A stretch of 52,594 nt of DNA from JANPCX01 sp031431125 (GCA_031431125.1 JANPCX010000058.1:1-52594); one strand, 5' to 3'. Shown: positions 31,492 to 39,633, numbered from the stretch's first letter. Numbers and translations: made by a program. Notes: generated by a model not told the origin, from the letters alone.

Positions 31492-33051
31492 ATGGCGGTG
31501 ATGACTTCCTGGGTGGGGCGCCTGCGTTTAGGGTTGGGGGCTTGGGTGGCAGGATCGCCCTTGCACGAAGCCGCAGGCGCGGGCCGCCGCAGCCGGGCCT
31601 GGACGCCCGGCAACCCCGGCGCCGTGGCCGCGATGCTGGCCACCCAATCCGAGCTGCGCAGCAAAAGCCGCGACCTCACTCGACGCAACGCCTGGGCCCA
31701 TGCGGCACTCGATGCCTTTGTGGCCAATGCCATTGGCACCGGCATCAAACCGCAGTGCATGGTGCAGGACGATGCCCTGCGCACCGAGATCCAATCGCTG
31801 TGGTGTGATTGGACCGAAGAAGCCGATGCGCAAGGGTTGACCGACTTCTATGGCCTGCAAGCCCTGGCCTGCCGGGCGATGTTGGAGGGCGGCGAGGTGC
31901 TGGCCCGGCTGCGTTTTAGGCGGCCGGAGGATCGGCTGTCGGTGCCGCTGCAAATCCAGTTGCTGGAGCCTGAGCACCTGCCACTCAATCTGAACCGGGA
32001 GATCACGGAAGGCCGCTTCGCGGGCAATGTGATCCGCGCGGGCATTGAATTCGATGCGCTGGGGCGGCGCGTGGCTTTCCACCTGACGAAGGCGCACCCG
32101 GAAGATGCGGCAGGCGTCAACCAGGCGGCACCCATGTCGGCGCATGGCACATCCGTCTTGCCCAACGACACGGTTCGTGTTCCCGCCAACGAAATCATTC
32201 ATCTCTTCCGGCCACTGCGCCCCGGCCAGATTCGCGGCGAGCCCTGGCTGTCGCGGGCCCTGGTAAAGCTGAACGAGCTCGACCAGTATGACGATGCGGA
32301 ACTGGTGCGCAAGAAGACGGCGGCGATGTTCGCGGGTTTCATCACCCGCCAGTCACCAGAAGACAACCTGCTCGGCGAGGGCATCGCCGATGAATCCGGC
32401 ATGGCCCTGGCGGGCTTGGAGCCCGGCACCTTGCAAATGCTGGAGCCGGGCGAGGACATCACGTTCAGCGAACCGGCCGACCTGGGCGGCCAGTACAGCG
32501 AGTTTCTGCGCACGCAGTTTCGGTCGGTGGCCGCAGCCACCGGCGTCACCTACGAGCAGCTCACGGGTGACCTGACGGGGGTGAACTACTCCAGCATCCG
32601 CGCCGGGCTTTTGGAATTCCGCCGCCGCGTGGAGCTGATCCAGCACGGCGTGATCGTGCATCAGCTGTGCCGCCCGATCTGGAAAGCCTGGATGACGCAG
32701 GCCGTCTTGTCGGGGGCATTGGAAATCCCAGGCTTTGCAAGAAACCCGGCACGCCAGCGCCAGATGCTGGCCTGCAAATGGGTGCCGCAAGGCTGGCAGT
32801 GGGTCGATCCCGAGAAAGAGTTCAAGGCCATGTTGCTGGCGATCCGCTCGGGGCTGATGAGCCGCTCGGAGGCGGTGTCCGCCTTTGGCTACGACGCCGA
32901 GGACGTGGACCGGGAAATCGCGGCGGACAACGCTCGCAGCGATGGGCTGGGGCTGGTGTTCGACAGCGACCCGCGCAAGGTGGCGCGCACGGGGGTGGCC
33001 CAGGCAGCGCCATCGTCTTCAACTTCCGCACAAGAGGAGGCACACGCTTGA
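31492..33051 (+). CDS. portal protein (lambda family)
   Basis: The product is 519 residues from ATG 31492, behind AAGGA. Features of lambda-type portals are 'SRDLTRRNAWAHAALDAFVA', 'VPANEIIHLFRPLRPGQIRG', 'PWLSRALVKLNELDQYDDAE', 'GVTYEQLTGDLTGVNYSSIR' and 'PIWKAWMTQAVLSGALEIPG'. It forms the twelve-subunit DNA entry ring and docks the terminase. Its stop overlaps the TTG start of the protease gene (TTGA), so the two are coupled. Confidence 0.95.
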   Translation: MAVMTSWVGRLRLGLGAWVAGSPLHEAAGAGRRSRAWTPGNPGAVAAMLATQSELRSKSRDLTRRNAWAHAALDAFVANAIGTGIKPQCMVQDDALRTEIQSLWCDWTEEADAQGLTDFYGLQALACRAMLEGGEVLARLRFRRPEDRLSVPLQIQLLEPEHLPLNLNREITEGRFAGNVIRAGIEFDALGRRVAFHLTKAHPEDAAGVNQAAPMSAHGTSVLPNDTVRVPANEIIHLFRPLRPGQIRGEPWLSRALVKLNELDQYDDAELVRKKTAAMFAGFITRQSPEDNLLGEGIADESGMALAGLEPGTLQMLEPGEDITFSEPADLGGQYSEFLRTQFRSVAAATGVTYEQLTGDLTGVNYSSIRAGLLEFRRRVELIQHGVIVHQLCRPIWKAWMTQAVLSGALEIPGFARNPARQRQMLACKWVPQGWQWVDPEKEFKAMLLAIRSGLMSRSEAVSAFGYDAEDVDREIAADNARSDGLGLVFDSDPRKVARTGVAQAAPSSSTSAQEEAHA

Positions 33052-34520
33052 ACATCAAAACGCACCATTTCAACCGCCTGCCGCATTTGGCCTCACTCCT
33101 GGTGGGCACGCCCCTGATGATCGAGCCCGCCAAACTGGAGGTGCTGCTACAGGTGTTGGGTGCGCAGGACTTACAGCGTCAGGCGGCCACGGTCTTGGAC
33201 TCACCGGTCGCGGGCAACGCGCCCACACCGCTTGACCTCGGAATGGGTGACGGCGGCATCGCAGTGATCCAAGCCGTGGGTTCACTCACCAAACGCTCGC
33301 TGGGTCTGGATGCGCTGTCGGGACTGACAAGTTACGACCAATTGCAGGAGCAGTTGGCCGCCGCGCTGCTGGACCCCAACGTTGAAGGCATCGTGCTCGA
33401 TGTCGACAGCCCGGGGGGCGAGGCCTCGGGGGTGTTTGACCTGGCGGATCGCATTCGGGCCGGGCGGTCCATCAAGCCGATCTATGCCGTCGCCAACGAC
33501 CGCGCCCTGTCCGCCGCCTATGCCCTGGCCAGCAGTGCCTCCAAGGTGTTCGTGAGCCGCACGGCGGCCGTGGGTTCAATCGGCGTGATCGCCATGCACG
33601 TCGACCAGTCGGCACGAGATGCGGCCACTGGCCTGCGCTACACGCCGGTCTACGCCGGAGCGCGCAAAGCGGACTTGAGCCCGCATGCGCCGATCAGCGA
33701 TGTGGCTCGCGGCCAGCTGCAGGCCGAGGTGGACCGGCTGTATGGCCTCTTTGTGGACACCGTGGCCACCAACCGGGTTTTGAGCGCCCAAGCGGTGCGC
33801 GCCAGCGAAGCCGGGGTGTTCTTTGGTGAAGGCGCGGTGCAGGCCGGCCTGGCGGATGCCGTGGGCACGCTGCGGGATGCGATGCACGCGATGCGCTTGG
33901 AGTTGCAAAGCGCATCGCCGCTGTCTGTTCTCAGCACTGGCACGGTGCTGCTGTCGGCACATGGGCCGCCGCCAGCGCCGTGGTCCACGCCGCCACCCGC
34001 GCCGCCCTGCCATCAAGTCTCCGCATCCCTCCCAAGCCCTGCGTCCGGCTCTCCCCAGAGTCACCAGGGCTTGGCTGCTTCTGGGCCTCTTCCTCACCTC
34101 TTCCCCTCTCCTTCGAAAGACCCCCACGCCATGAGCACCACCGAACCACAAACCACGGCCACGCCGCCTTCTCCGGCCAATCCCGCGACCGCGAATTCCG
34201 CACCTGCTCTTTCACCCGCGCCCCCCAACCCAGCGCTCCAAATCGCCGACCTGTGTCTGCTGGCCGGTTGTCCTGAGCGCACGGCGGAATTCCTGGCCCG
34301 TGGTGTCGGCGAAGACACGGTGCGCCGCGAACTGTTGGCCACAAGGGCGCAGGGCGGCATGGCCCTGAACAACCACGGCGGCTATGCAAGTGGCGAGATC
34401 ACCAGCCACATCGCGCCCCGCGCCATGCAGCTCGGGGGCACGCCCGCTCCAGCGGCGCCGCCGCTGGAGCAGAACCCCCTGGTGCTCGCGGCCCAAGGCC
34501 GTGCCGCACTGGCCAGGTAA
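33048..34520 (+). CDS. S49-family head maturation protease with C-terminal scaffold region
   Basis: The product is 490 residues from the TTG at 33048, overlapping the portal stop. The protease domain has 'GIVLDVDSPGGEASGVFDLA', catalytic Ser155 in 'NDRALSAAYALASS', 'VSRTAAVGSIGVIAMHVD' and Lys207 in 'TPVYAGARKADL', the Ser-Lys dyad of SppA/S49 phage proteases (lambda gpC type). After about residue 300 a Pro/Ser-rich linker (about 315-380) leads to a helical C-terminal part. An in-frame ATG at 34131 may give the scaffold as a separate product. Confidence 0.92.
   Translation: MNIKTHHFNRLPHLASLLVGTPLMIEPAKLEVLLQVLGAQDLQRQAATVLDSPVAGNAPTPLDLGMGDGGIAVIQAVGSLTKRSLGLDALSGLTSYDQLQEQLAAALLDPNVEGIVLDVDSPGGEASGVFDLADRIRAGRSIKPIYAVANDRALSAAYALASSASKVFVSRTAAVGSIGVIAMHVDQSARDAATGLRYTPVYAGARKADLSPHAPISDVARGQLQAEVDRLYGLFVDTVATNRVLSAQAVRASEAGVFFGEGAVQAGLADAVGTLRDAMHAMRLELQSASPLSVLSTGTVLLSAHGPPPAPWSTPPPAPPCHQVSASLPSPASGSPQSHQGLAASGPLPHLFPSPSKDPHAMSTTEPQTTATPPSPANPATANSAPALSPAPPNPALQIADLCLLAGCPERTAEFLARGVGEDTVRRELLATRAQGGMALNNHGGYASGEITSHIAPRAMQLGGTPAPAAPPLEQNPLVLAAQGRAALAR
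34131..34520 (+). CDS. possible nested scaffold protein (in-frame internal start)
   Basis: An internal ATG would give a 129-residue product from the end of the protease frame: 'STTEPQTTATPPSPANP', 'LQIADLCLLAGCPERTAEFL' and 'VRRELLATRAQGGMALNNHG'. Lambda makes scaffold Nu3 in just this way within gene C. The C-terminal helix-rich part fits a scaffold. The upstream GAAAGA is only a weak ribosome binding site, so separate synthesis is inference. Confidence 0.4.
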   Translation: MSTTEPQTTATPPSPANPATANSAPALSPAPPNPALQIADLCLLAGCPERTAEFLARGVGEDTVRRELLATRAQGGMALNNHGGYASGEITSHIAPRAMQLGGTPAPAAPPLEQNPLVLAAQGRAALAR

Positions 34521-34567
34521 GCGCCGGTTCAGCTCATCGCTTTTTCAAACTCAATTCAAACACCGCC

Positions 34568-34972
34568 ATGACCCTGCCCCGCTTTCCCGCTCTTTCTGAA
34601 ACCAACAACCTCGGCGACTTGCTCAAGTACGAAGCGCCGAACCTCTACTCCCGCGAGCAACTGCCCGTCGCGCCGGGCCAGATCCTGGCGCTGGGCGCGG
34701 TGATCGGCATCACGACGGCGACCGGCAAGGCCAAGTCGGTTGACCCCTCGGCCACCGATGGCAGCCAGTTCGCCGCCGGGGTGCTGCTGCAAGGCGTTGA
34801 TGCGTCCAGTGCTGCGTCATCAAGCGCCCCGGTGACCGGCATCGCCGTGGTCCGCCACGCCATCGTCGCCGACCACGCCCTTATCTGGCCCACCGGCATC
34901 ACCGCCGCAGAAAAACTCGCCGCCCTGCAGCAACTGCAGAACCTCGGCGTGCTGGCGCGCAAAGGCATCTGA
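34568..34972 (+). CDS. head decoration protein (gpD family)
   Basis: The product is 134 residues. 'GDLLKYEAPNLYSREQLPVA', 'GQILALGAVIGITTATGKAK' and 'QFAAGVLLQGVDASSAAS' followed by 'IAVVRHAIVADHALIWP' are the lambda gpD / HDPD pattern. It trimerises on the expanded capsid and stabilises it. It lies directly before the capsid gene, as in lambda. Confidence 0.93.
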   Translation: MTLPRFPALSETNNLGDLLKYEAPNLYSREQLPVAPGQILALGAVIGITTATGKAKSVDPSATDGSQFAAGVLLQGVDASSAASSSAPVTGIAVVRHAIVADHALIWPTGITAAEKLAALQQLQNLGVLARKGI

Positions 34973-34984
34973 GGAGATACCACC

Positions 34985-35992
34985 ATGTCCATGAACAACC
35001 CCTTCGCCAATCCCGCCTTCAGCGCCACCGCCCTGACGGCCGCGCTGAACATCCTGCCTAACAGTTATGGGCGCATGGAGGAGCTGAACCTCTTCCCCTT
35101 CAAGCCGGTGCGCTTGCGCCAGGTGGCCATCGAAGAGAAGAACGGCGTGCTGGCCCTCTTGCCCACGGCACCCCTCGGGGCGCCAGGCTCGGTCGGAAAA
35201 CGTGGCAAGCGCAAGCTGCGCTCTTTCATCATCCCGCACATTCCGCACGACGATGTGGTGCTGCCCGAGGAGGTCCAGGGCATCCGGGCGTTTGGTTCGG
35301 AGTCCGAACTGCAAACCCTGGCCGCCGTGATGGTGGAGCACCTCGCCACCATGCGCAACAAGCATGCGATCACGCTGGAGCACCTGCGCATGGGGGCCTT
35401 GAAGGGCATCATCCTGGATGCCGATGGCTCGGAGCTGTACAACCTCTTTGATGAATTTGACATCACCCCCAAGACGATCAGCATGGGCCTGGGGGATGCC
35501 ACCACCAACGTCAAGAACAAGTGCGTCGCCATCTCCCGCTATGTAGAGGACAACCTGCGCGGTGAGTACATGACCCGGCTGCACTGCCTGTGCTCGCCGG
35601 AGTTTTTTGATGGCCTCACCGAGCACGGCAAAGTCGAGAAGGCGTATGACCGCTGGCAGGAGGGTGCCTTCCTGCGCGGTGACCAGCGGGCCGGGTTCGA
35701 GTTCGCCAAGATCACCTTCGAGGAGTACCGGGGCCAGGCGTCGGACGCCGAAGGACAGAACCGCCGCTTCATCGAACCGGGCGAGGCCCATGTGTTTCCG
35801 ATGGGCACGATGGACACCTTCGCGACCTATGTGGCCCCAGCGGATTTCAACGAAGCGGCCAACACCCTGGGCCAGCCGCTCTACGCCAAACAAGAACCGC
35901 GCAAGTTCGACCGAGGCACCGATCTGCACACCCAGAGCAATGTGCTGCCGATCTGCCACCGGCCCAGCGTGCTGGTCAAGTTGACGGCATGA
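34985..35992 (+). CDS. major capsid protein (lambda gpE family)
   Basis: The product is 335 residues, with GAGGAG ahead of ATG 34985. 'NPFANPAFSATALTAALNIL' and 'YGRMEELNLFPFKPVRLRQV' open the protein, and 'VEHLATMRNKHAITLEHLRM', 'ALKGIILDADGSELYNLFDE', 'CLCSPEFFDGLTEHGKVEKA' and the end 'NVLPICHRPSVLVKLTA' are characteristic of the gpE family (HK97 fold). It builds the icosahedral shell. The stop overlaps the next start (ATGA). Confidence 0.96.
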   Translation: MSMNNPFANPAFSATALTAALNILPNSYGRMEELNLFPFKPVRLRQVAIEEKNGVLALLPTAPLGAPGSVGKRGKRKLRSFIIPHIPHDDVVLPEEVQGIRAFGSESELQTLAAVMVEHLATMRNKHAITLEHLRMGALKGIILDADGSELYNLFDEFDITPKTISMGLGDATTNVKNKCVAISRYVEDNLRGEYMTRLHCLCSPEFFDGLTEHGKVEKAYDRWQEGAFLRGDQRAGFEFAKITFEEYRGQASDAEGQNRRFIEPGEAHVFPMGTMDTFATYVAPADFNEAANTLGQPLYAKQEPRKFDRGTDLHTQSNVLPICHRPSVLVKLTA

Positions 35993-36360
35993 GCGAGGCA
36001 GCGACTTCGGCCACCCGTTTCATCGACCGGCTCTATGCCGCTGCCGAGCAGGCGGGATTGCTCCAGCGCTGCAGGCGCCTCGTTGGGGATTCGACCACAG
36101 CGTCCACCACAGCACACACCGGAGCGCCCACCAGCATGCGCTTCTCACCCGCCGTGTGGGTGGCGTTGACCACGCCCGACGAGGCCTTGCTGGACGGTCT
36201 GGCGGTGGCCTCTGATCCATCGATCCGCTTTCCTTCCCAACGATTGGCCGGGCTTAAAAAAGGCGAGGTGCTGGAAGTCGACGGCACCCGCTACCGGGTG
36301 CGTGACGTGCGGTCCATCGGCGATGGCTCAGAGATGCGGGCCCATTTGAGTCGGGTTTGA
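35989..36360 (+). CDS. head-tail joining protein (gpFII-like)
   Basis: The product is 123 residues, with the start overlapping the capsid stop. 'SATRFIDRLYAAAEQAGLLQ', 'RFSPAVWVALTTPDEALLDG' and 'KKGEVLEVDGTRYRVRDVRS' resemble the small beta-barrel adaptors placed after the capsid gene (gpFII or the DnaT-like ATP-binding sugar-fold adaptors). It should sit at the head-tail interface. Confidence 0.75.
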   Translation: MSEAATSATRFIDRLYAAAEQAGLLQRCRRLVGDSTTASTTAHTGAPTSMRFSPAVWVALTTPDEALLDGLAVASDPSIRFPSQRLAGLKKGEVLEVDGTRYRVRDVRSIGDGSEMRAHLSRV

Positions 36361-36390
36361 CTCCCCACCACCTCACTGCTGAAAATTCTG

Positions 36391-36876
36391 ATGACACCGC
36401 TGCAGTCTGCGTCCCTGTCGGTGCGCGAGCGGCTGCTGCAGGCCCTGGTGGCTCGGCTGGCCCCAGTGGCGCAAACCTTGGGTGCCACCGTCCACCGTTC
36501 ACCCACCACCGCCCTGCCCCCCGAGCAGTGTCCGGCGCTGCTGGTGTTTGCCGAATCTGACGGCATCGTCGAGCGCAGCAACGACCGCACCACACGTGAA
36601 CTGACGGTGCGGATCGTGGCCTTGTCGAGTGCGCCGTTTGCGAGCACACCTCTTGATGAAACATCCAACCCCGCAGAAACCGAGGCAGACCGCTTATTGG
36701 TCGCCGCCCATGCGGCGCTGTTCACCGATGTGAACTTTGCAGGCCTGGCCCTGGGCCTCAAAGAGCTGGATGTGCAGTGGGAGCTGGACGAGGCGGAAGT
36801 CTCGGTCTGCGCCCTGCCTGCGCGCTACTGCATCAGCTACCGAACCTTGCTGCATGACCTGACCCAGCTCGGGTGA
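36391..36876 (+). CDS. probable tail terminator / minor tail protein (gpU-like position)
   Basis: The product is 161 residues. The layout 'SVRERLLQALVARLAPVAQT', 'LPPEQCPALLVFAESDG', 'RELTVRIVALSSAPF' and 'ADRLLVAAHAALFTDVNFAG' is that of small alpha/beta tail-completion proteins (gpU/gp17-type), which cap the tail at the head end. Position between the head-tail adaptor and tail tube agrees. The family assignment is by pattern and place, not a clear motif. Confidence 0.68.
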   Translation: MTPLQSASLSVRERLLQALVARLAPVAQTLGATVHRSPTTALPPEQCPALLVFAESDGIVERSNDRTTRELTVRIVALSSAPFASTPLDETSNPAETEADRLLVAAHAALFTDVNFAGLALGLKELDVQWELDEAEVSVCALPARYCISYRTLLHDLTQLG

Positions 36877-36918
36877 TGCCGCCCCGGGCACAGCGGGGCC
36901 TTGCCAGTAAGACGTTAG

Positions 36919-36947
36919 AGGCGACGTTTGAGCGTCGCTGCTTTTTT
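36919..36947 (+). terminator. Rho-independent terminator inside the late operon
   Basis: GCGACG (36921-36926) pairs with CGTCGC (36933-36938) around TTTGAG, followed by TG and CTTTTTT. It would attenuate late transcription between the tail-completion gene and the tail genes unless the polymerase is antiterminated. A second hairpin (CCCCG and CGGGG arms, 36885-36900) precedes it. Confidence 0.65.
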
Positions 36948-36980
36948 AAGCCTTTTTTACCGCACCACCGAAGGACATCC

Positions 36981-37310
36981 ATGACCCCTCCCAATCAAAC
37001 GGGGACAGGGGCAGGCACCGCCGTGCCCGCCTCTTCCATCCCATCCACCTCCAAGGCCAACACCGCAGCGCCACACCCAGCACTGACCCGACGGGTCCGT
37101 CTGGTCAAGCACCACATCCACGCGGGCCTGCCCAAGCGGCCGGGTGAAGAGATCGAGCTGCTGCACGACCTGGCCGACTGGCTGGTTGCTGAAGGAGCAG
37201 CAAAGGAGATCGAGCCTGCGGTGAATTTGACACCCGTGCTCACACCCGCGCTCACACCCGCCTCCACACCCATTTCCACCCCACCCTCAACCCCCAAGAA
37301 AGAGAAATAA
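36981..37310 (+). CDS. small tail-region protein (DUF7210-like)
   Basis: The product is 109 residues from the ATG at 36981, behind AAGGA. The middle 'RRVRLVKHHIHAGLPKRPGE' and 'EIELLHDLADWLVAEGAAKE' is a compact domain found in small proteins before phage tail-tube genes, which I recall as DUF7210. Low-complexity Thr/Pro arms flank it, with an imperfect 'LTPxLTPxSTPxSTP' repeat at the C-terminus. Function is unknown; a small assembly factor is likely. Confidence 0.75.
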   Translation: MTPPNQTGTGAGTAVPASSIPSTSKANTAAPHPALTRRVRLVKHHIHAGLPKRPGEEIELLHDLADWLVAEGAAKEIEPAVNLTPVLTPALTPASTPISTPPSTPKKEK

Positions 37311-37313
37311 CCC

Positions 37314-38108
37314 ATGTCCACTTACGCATCGTTCCAAGGCCGGGTGTTCCTGGCCAAACGCAATCTGCTCGGCGAAGCCATTGAAGCCCGCTCGCCCGGC
37401 AACGTGGCCGAACTCAAGCTGTCGCTCAAGACTGATGTTTTGGAGCATTTTGAAAGCCAGACCGGTCAGCGGGCCTTGGACCACCGCATGATCAAACAAA
37501 AGTCGGCGACGGTGATGCTGACGATTGAAGAATTCACCAAGGAGAACCTGGCCCTGGCGCTGTACGGCAACTACGCACTCAGCACCGGGGCCACGGTCAG
37601 CGACGAGCCGTTGGTTCACCAGTTGGCGGGCAGTCCGGCGGCGCTGCCGGTGGTGGGGGACCGGTATTTCCTGGCCCACCCCAAGGTGTCGACCCTCGCG
37701 CTCAGGGACAGCAGCGCCACGCCCCTCACGTTGCAAGCAGGCACGGACTACACCGCTGACGTGGACTTTGGCGCGATTCAGTTTCTGCGGCTGGACGATG
37801 GCGGTACGCCTGCCGTCCCGTTTGTGCCGCCGATCCGGGCGAGTTATGGCTTTGGGGAAGTCACGGAAGTGGGCATCTTCACGCAGCCGCTGCCCGAGCG
37901 CTTCTTGCGTCTGGAGGGCATCAACACCGCGCAGAACAATGCCAAGGTGCTGGTGGAGTTGTACCGGGTGGCGTTTGATCCCTTGAAGGAGATCAACTTC
38001 ATCTCGGACGAGTACAACAAGTTCGAGTTAGAGGGCTCGCTGTTGGCGGATTCGACCAAGCCGATTGATGCGGTGCTTGGGCAATTTGGCAGGATTGTCC
38101 AGCTATGA
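37314..38108 (+). CDS. major tail tube protein
   Basis: The product is 264 residues. 'STYASFQGRVFLAKRNLLGE' opens a beta-rich protein with 'VAELKLSLKTDVLEHFESQT', 'QKSATVMLTIEEFTKENLAL' and 'YGFGEVTEVGIFTQPLPERF', then 'FELEGSLLADSTKP' near the end. This is the tail-tube pattern of siphoviruses with the SPRY-like 'phage tail tube' fold. It polymerises around the tape measure. The next gene starts four bases inside its end. Confidence 0.88.
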   Translation: MSTYASFQGRVFLAKRNLLGEAIEARSPGNVAELKLSLKTDVLEHFESQTGQRALDHRMIKQKSATVMLTIEEFTKENLALALYGNYALSTGATVSDEPLVHQLAGSPAALPVVGDRYFLAHPKVSTLALRDSSATPLTLQAGTDYTADVDFGAIQFLRLDDGGTPAVPFVPPIRASYGFGEVTEVGIFTQPLPERFLRLEGINTAQNNAKVLVELYRVAFDPLKEINFISDEYNKFELEGSLLADSTKPIDAVLGQFGRIVQL

Positions 38109-38587
38109 CGGGCGCTGCAGATGAACTCGCGGCCTTGCTGCCGCAGCCCAAAGTCCTCCAACTCGGCCACCAGACCGTGGAGATCACGCCGATCCGCGTG
38201 GGTGAAATCCAAGCCTTCTCGCGTGCCATCGCACCGATGGCCGCCGCGCTGCAAGGTTTGACGGTAAACAGCCAGGCTGGACCGGCCCATTGGCTCACCC
38301 TCGTCTCAGAGCACACCACCAGCGTGGTGCAGGCCGTGGCGGTGGCCACACGCTCTCCGAAGGAGTGGGTGGAAGGGCTGACGGTCGGTGAACTGGTGCT
38401 GCTGGCCACCGTGGTGGTGGAGGTGAATGCGGATTTTTTGCTGCAGGTCTGGACGCGGCAGGCCTGGCCCGCGCTGTCCAAGCTGCTGGCGAAGGTGACG
38501 CTGCCGGCGTCAGAAGGAATGCAGGAAGGACAAACGGCAAATCCCGTCACCACCCCCATGCCTGGAGTGACGCCTTCCAGCGTTTGA
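38105..38587 (+). CDS. tail assembly chaperone (gpG-like)
   Basis: The product is 160 residues and starts within the end of the tail-tube gene. It is helical ('ITPIRVGEIQAFSRAIAPMA', 'TVGELVLLATVVVEVNADFL'), as expected of tail chaperones that coat the tape measure. The coding frame ends at 38587 just as a second frame (38584-38796, shifted by -1) continues. A run of five C at 38553-38557, where Pro codons could slip back one base, would join them as in lambda G/GT. Reading the -1 frame back from the second gene is open and gives 'HPHAWSDAFQRLIAHGH'. Confidence 0.82.
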   Translation: MTGAADELAALLPQPKVLQLGHQTVEITPIRVGEIQAFSRAIAPMAAALQGLTVNSQAGPAHWLTLVSEHTTSVVQAVAVATRSPKEWVEGLTVGELVLLATVVVEVNADFLLQVWTRQAWPALSKLLAKVTLPASEGMQEGQTANPVTTPMPGVTPSSV

Positions 38588-38796
38588 TTGCGCATGGGCA
38601 TGCGCCCGAGGCCATGGCCCAGTACACGCTCGGCCAGCTTCGGCTTTACCTGGCGGCCATCGGCCGTCAGGAATCACGCCGCGAGGCACGTGCCATGTCG
38701 CAGCAGTTGGCGCTGCAGGTGCTGGCCCTGCGGGGTGAGCCGCGTGCGGTGGAGAAGTTGCTCGCGCGCTTGCAACAAGCGGCAGGTGATTCATGA
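38584..38796 (+). CDS. tail chaperone T-part (gpT-like, likely made by -1 frameshift)
   Basis: The frame encodes about 70 residues from a TTG, but its open reading continues upstream into the chaperone gene ('HPHAWSDAFQRLIAHGH'), so it is more likely the C-terminal part of a frameshift product. 'EAMAQYTLGQLRLYLAAIGR' and 'ARAMSQQLALQVLALRG' follow the short 'GH...YTLxQxxxYLxAI' helix pattern of T domains that recruit tail-tube protein. Its stop overlaps the next start. Confidence 0.75.
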   Translation: MIAHGHAPEAMAQYTLGQLRLYLAAIGRQESRREARAMSQQLALQVLALRGEPRAVEKLLARLQQAAGDS

Positions 38797-39449
38797 AGAT
38801 TTCTTTGTCGATCAACAGCAGCCAGGCGCGGGCCCAACTGCGCCGCTGGGGCGGCGAGTTCAAACAAAGTGTGCGGGTGGCCGTGTCCAAGGGGCTGCGC
38901 GCCGCAGTGCCGGACGTTCAGACCGAGGTGCGCAGCCACGTTGCCAGCCGCTTGAACATCAAACGCTCCGCGTTTTTGAAGAGCTTCAAGGCCTCGGTTT
39001 ATGACCGAAATCCGGCTCGTTTGCCCGCGCTTTTGATCCGCAGCGGGATTCCCTGGGCGGGCATCCATGAGTCTGGCGGCGTGGTGTCGCCCTCCAAGGC
39101 CAAGGGCTTGTTGATTCCGCTGCATGGCCGCATCGGCAAGAAGAAGTTCAGGGCGATGGTGGCTGAGTTGATGCGTGGCGGCAATGCGTTCTTCGTCAAG
39201 AACAAACGCGGTCAGGTCATCCTGATGGCCGAGAACATCAAGGAGCATGACCGGGTGATCTCCGGCCCGAAGCGGCGGTTCAAGAAGGCAAGTGGCGTGG
39301 GCCGACTCAAACGCGGCGCCGATGTGCCGATTGCGGTGCTTGTGCCAAGGGTGAAGTTGCGGTCACGCTTGGACGTCAAAACGGCGACGTTGGCGGCACT
39401 GCCGAAGGTGGCCTTGGCCGTACAGCGAGCGTTGGCAGCGCTGAAGTGA
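38793..39449 (+). CDS. minor tail protein (gpZ/DUF6441-like)
   Basis: The product is 218 residues, starting in the overlap ATGA. The pattern 'AVSKGLRAAVPDVQTEVRSH', 'ALLIRSGIPWAGIHESGGVV', 'SKAKGLLIPLHGRIGKKKFR' and 'GGNAFFVKNKRGQVILMAEN' resembles phage minor tail proteins of the gpZ/DUF6441 group. Such proteins help complete the tail at the head-proximal end. It is the last gene before the five-hairpin stretch. Confidence 0.7.
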   Translation: MKISLSINSSQARAQLRRWGGEFKQSVRVAVSKGLRAAVPDVQTEVRSHVASRLNIKRSAFLKSFKASVYDRNPARLPALLIRSGIPWAGIHESGGVVSPSKAKGLLIPLHGRIGKKKFRAMVAELMRGGNAFFVKNKRGQVILMAENIKEHDRVISGPKRRFKKASGVGRLKRGADVPIAVLVPRVKLRSRLDVKTATLAALPKVALAVQRALAALK

Positions 39450-39456
39450 ATGCCTC

Positions 39457-39633
39457 AAAAAAAGCACCAGAAACTCTCGTCTCTGGTGCGCAAGACTGGA
39501 CACTCGGGAGGAGTATTTGTCCAGCAGACGATTGCGATGATACCGAGCAGCAACTTGCTCGCCTCGGATGAGGTGACTGGCAAACCGCTTGTTGCCAGAC
39601 ATCGTTGAGCGTGCTTCTCGCACGCGAGTTTTC
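39457..39633 (-). ncRNA. candidate structured RNA: five tandem hairpins ending in a minus-strand terminator
   Basis: Five perfect hairpins lie in 177 bases. In minus-strand order they are GCGTGC/GCACGC (39609-39625), CTGGCAA/TTGCCAG (39577-39598), CGAGCA/TGCTCG (39544-39561), CTGGACA/TGTCCAG (39496-39524), and GCACCAGA/TCTGGTGC (39464-39489) followed at once by seven T on that strand. The CTGGACA hairpin has an inner ACTC/GAGT stem and exposes CTCCTCCC, an anti-Shine-Dalgarno sequence, in its loop on the minus strand. The last hairpin is a textbook Rho-independent terminator for minus-strand RNA, although all nearby genes are on the plus strand. A 52-codon plus-strand frame (39450-39608) also spans it and cannot be excluded. 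Confidence 0.5.

Noticed and set aside
39450..39608. 52-codon plus-strand frame over the hairpin stretch
   Set aside because: It starts right after the previous stop and could be translated, but its codon use is unlike the neighbours and the string of perfect hairpins with a minus-strand terminator is not explained by it. Kept as an alternative in the RNA entry.
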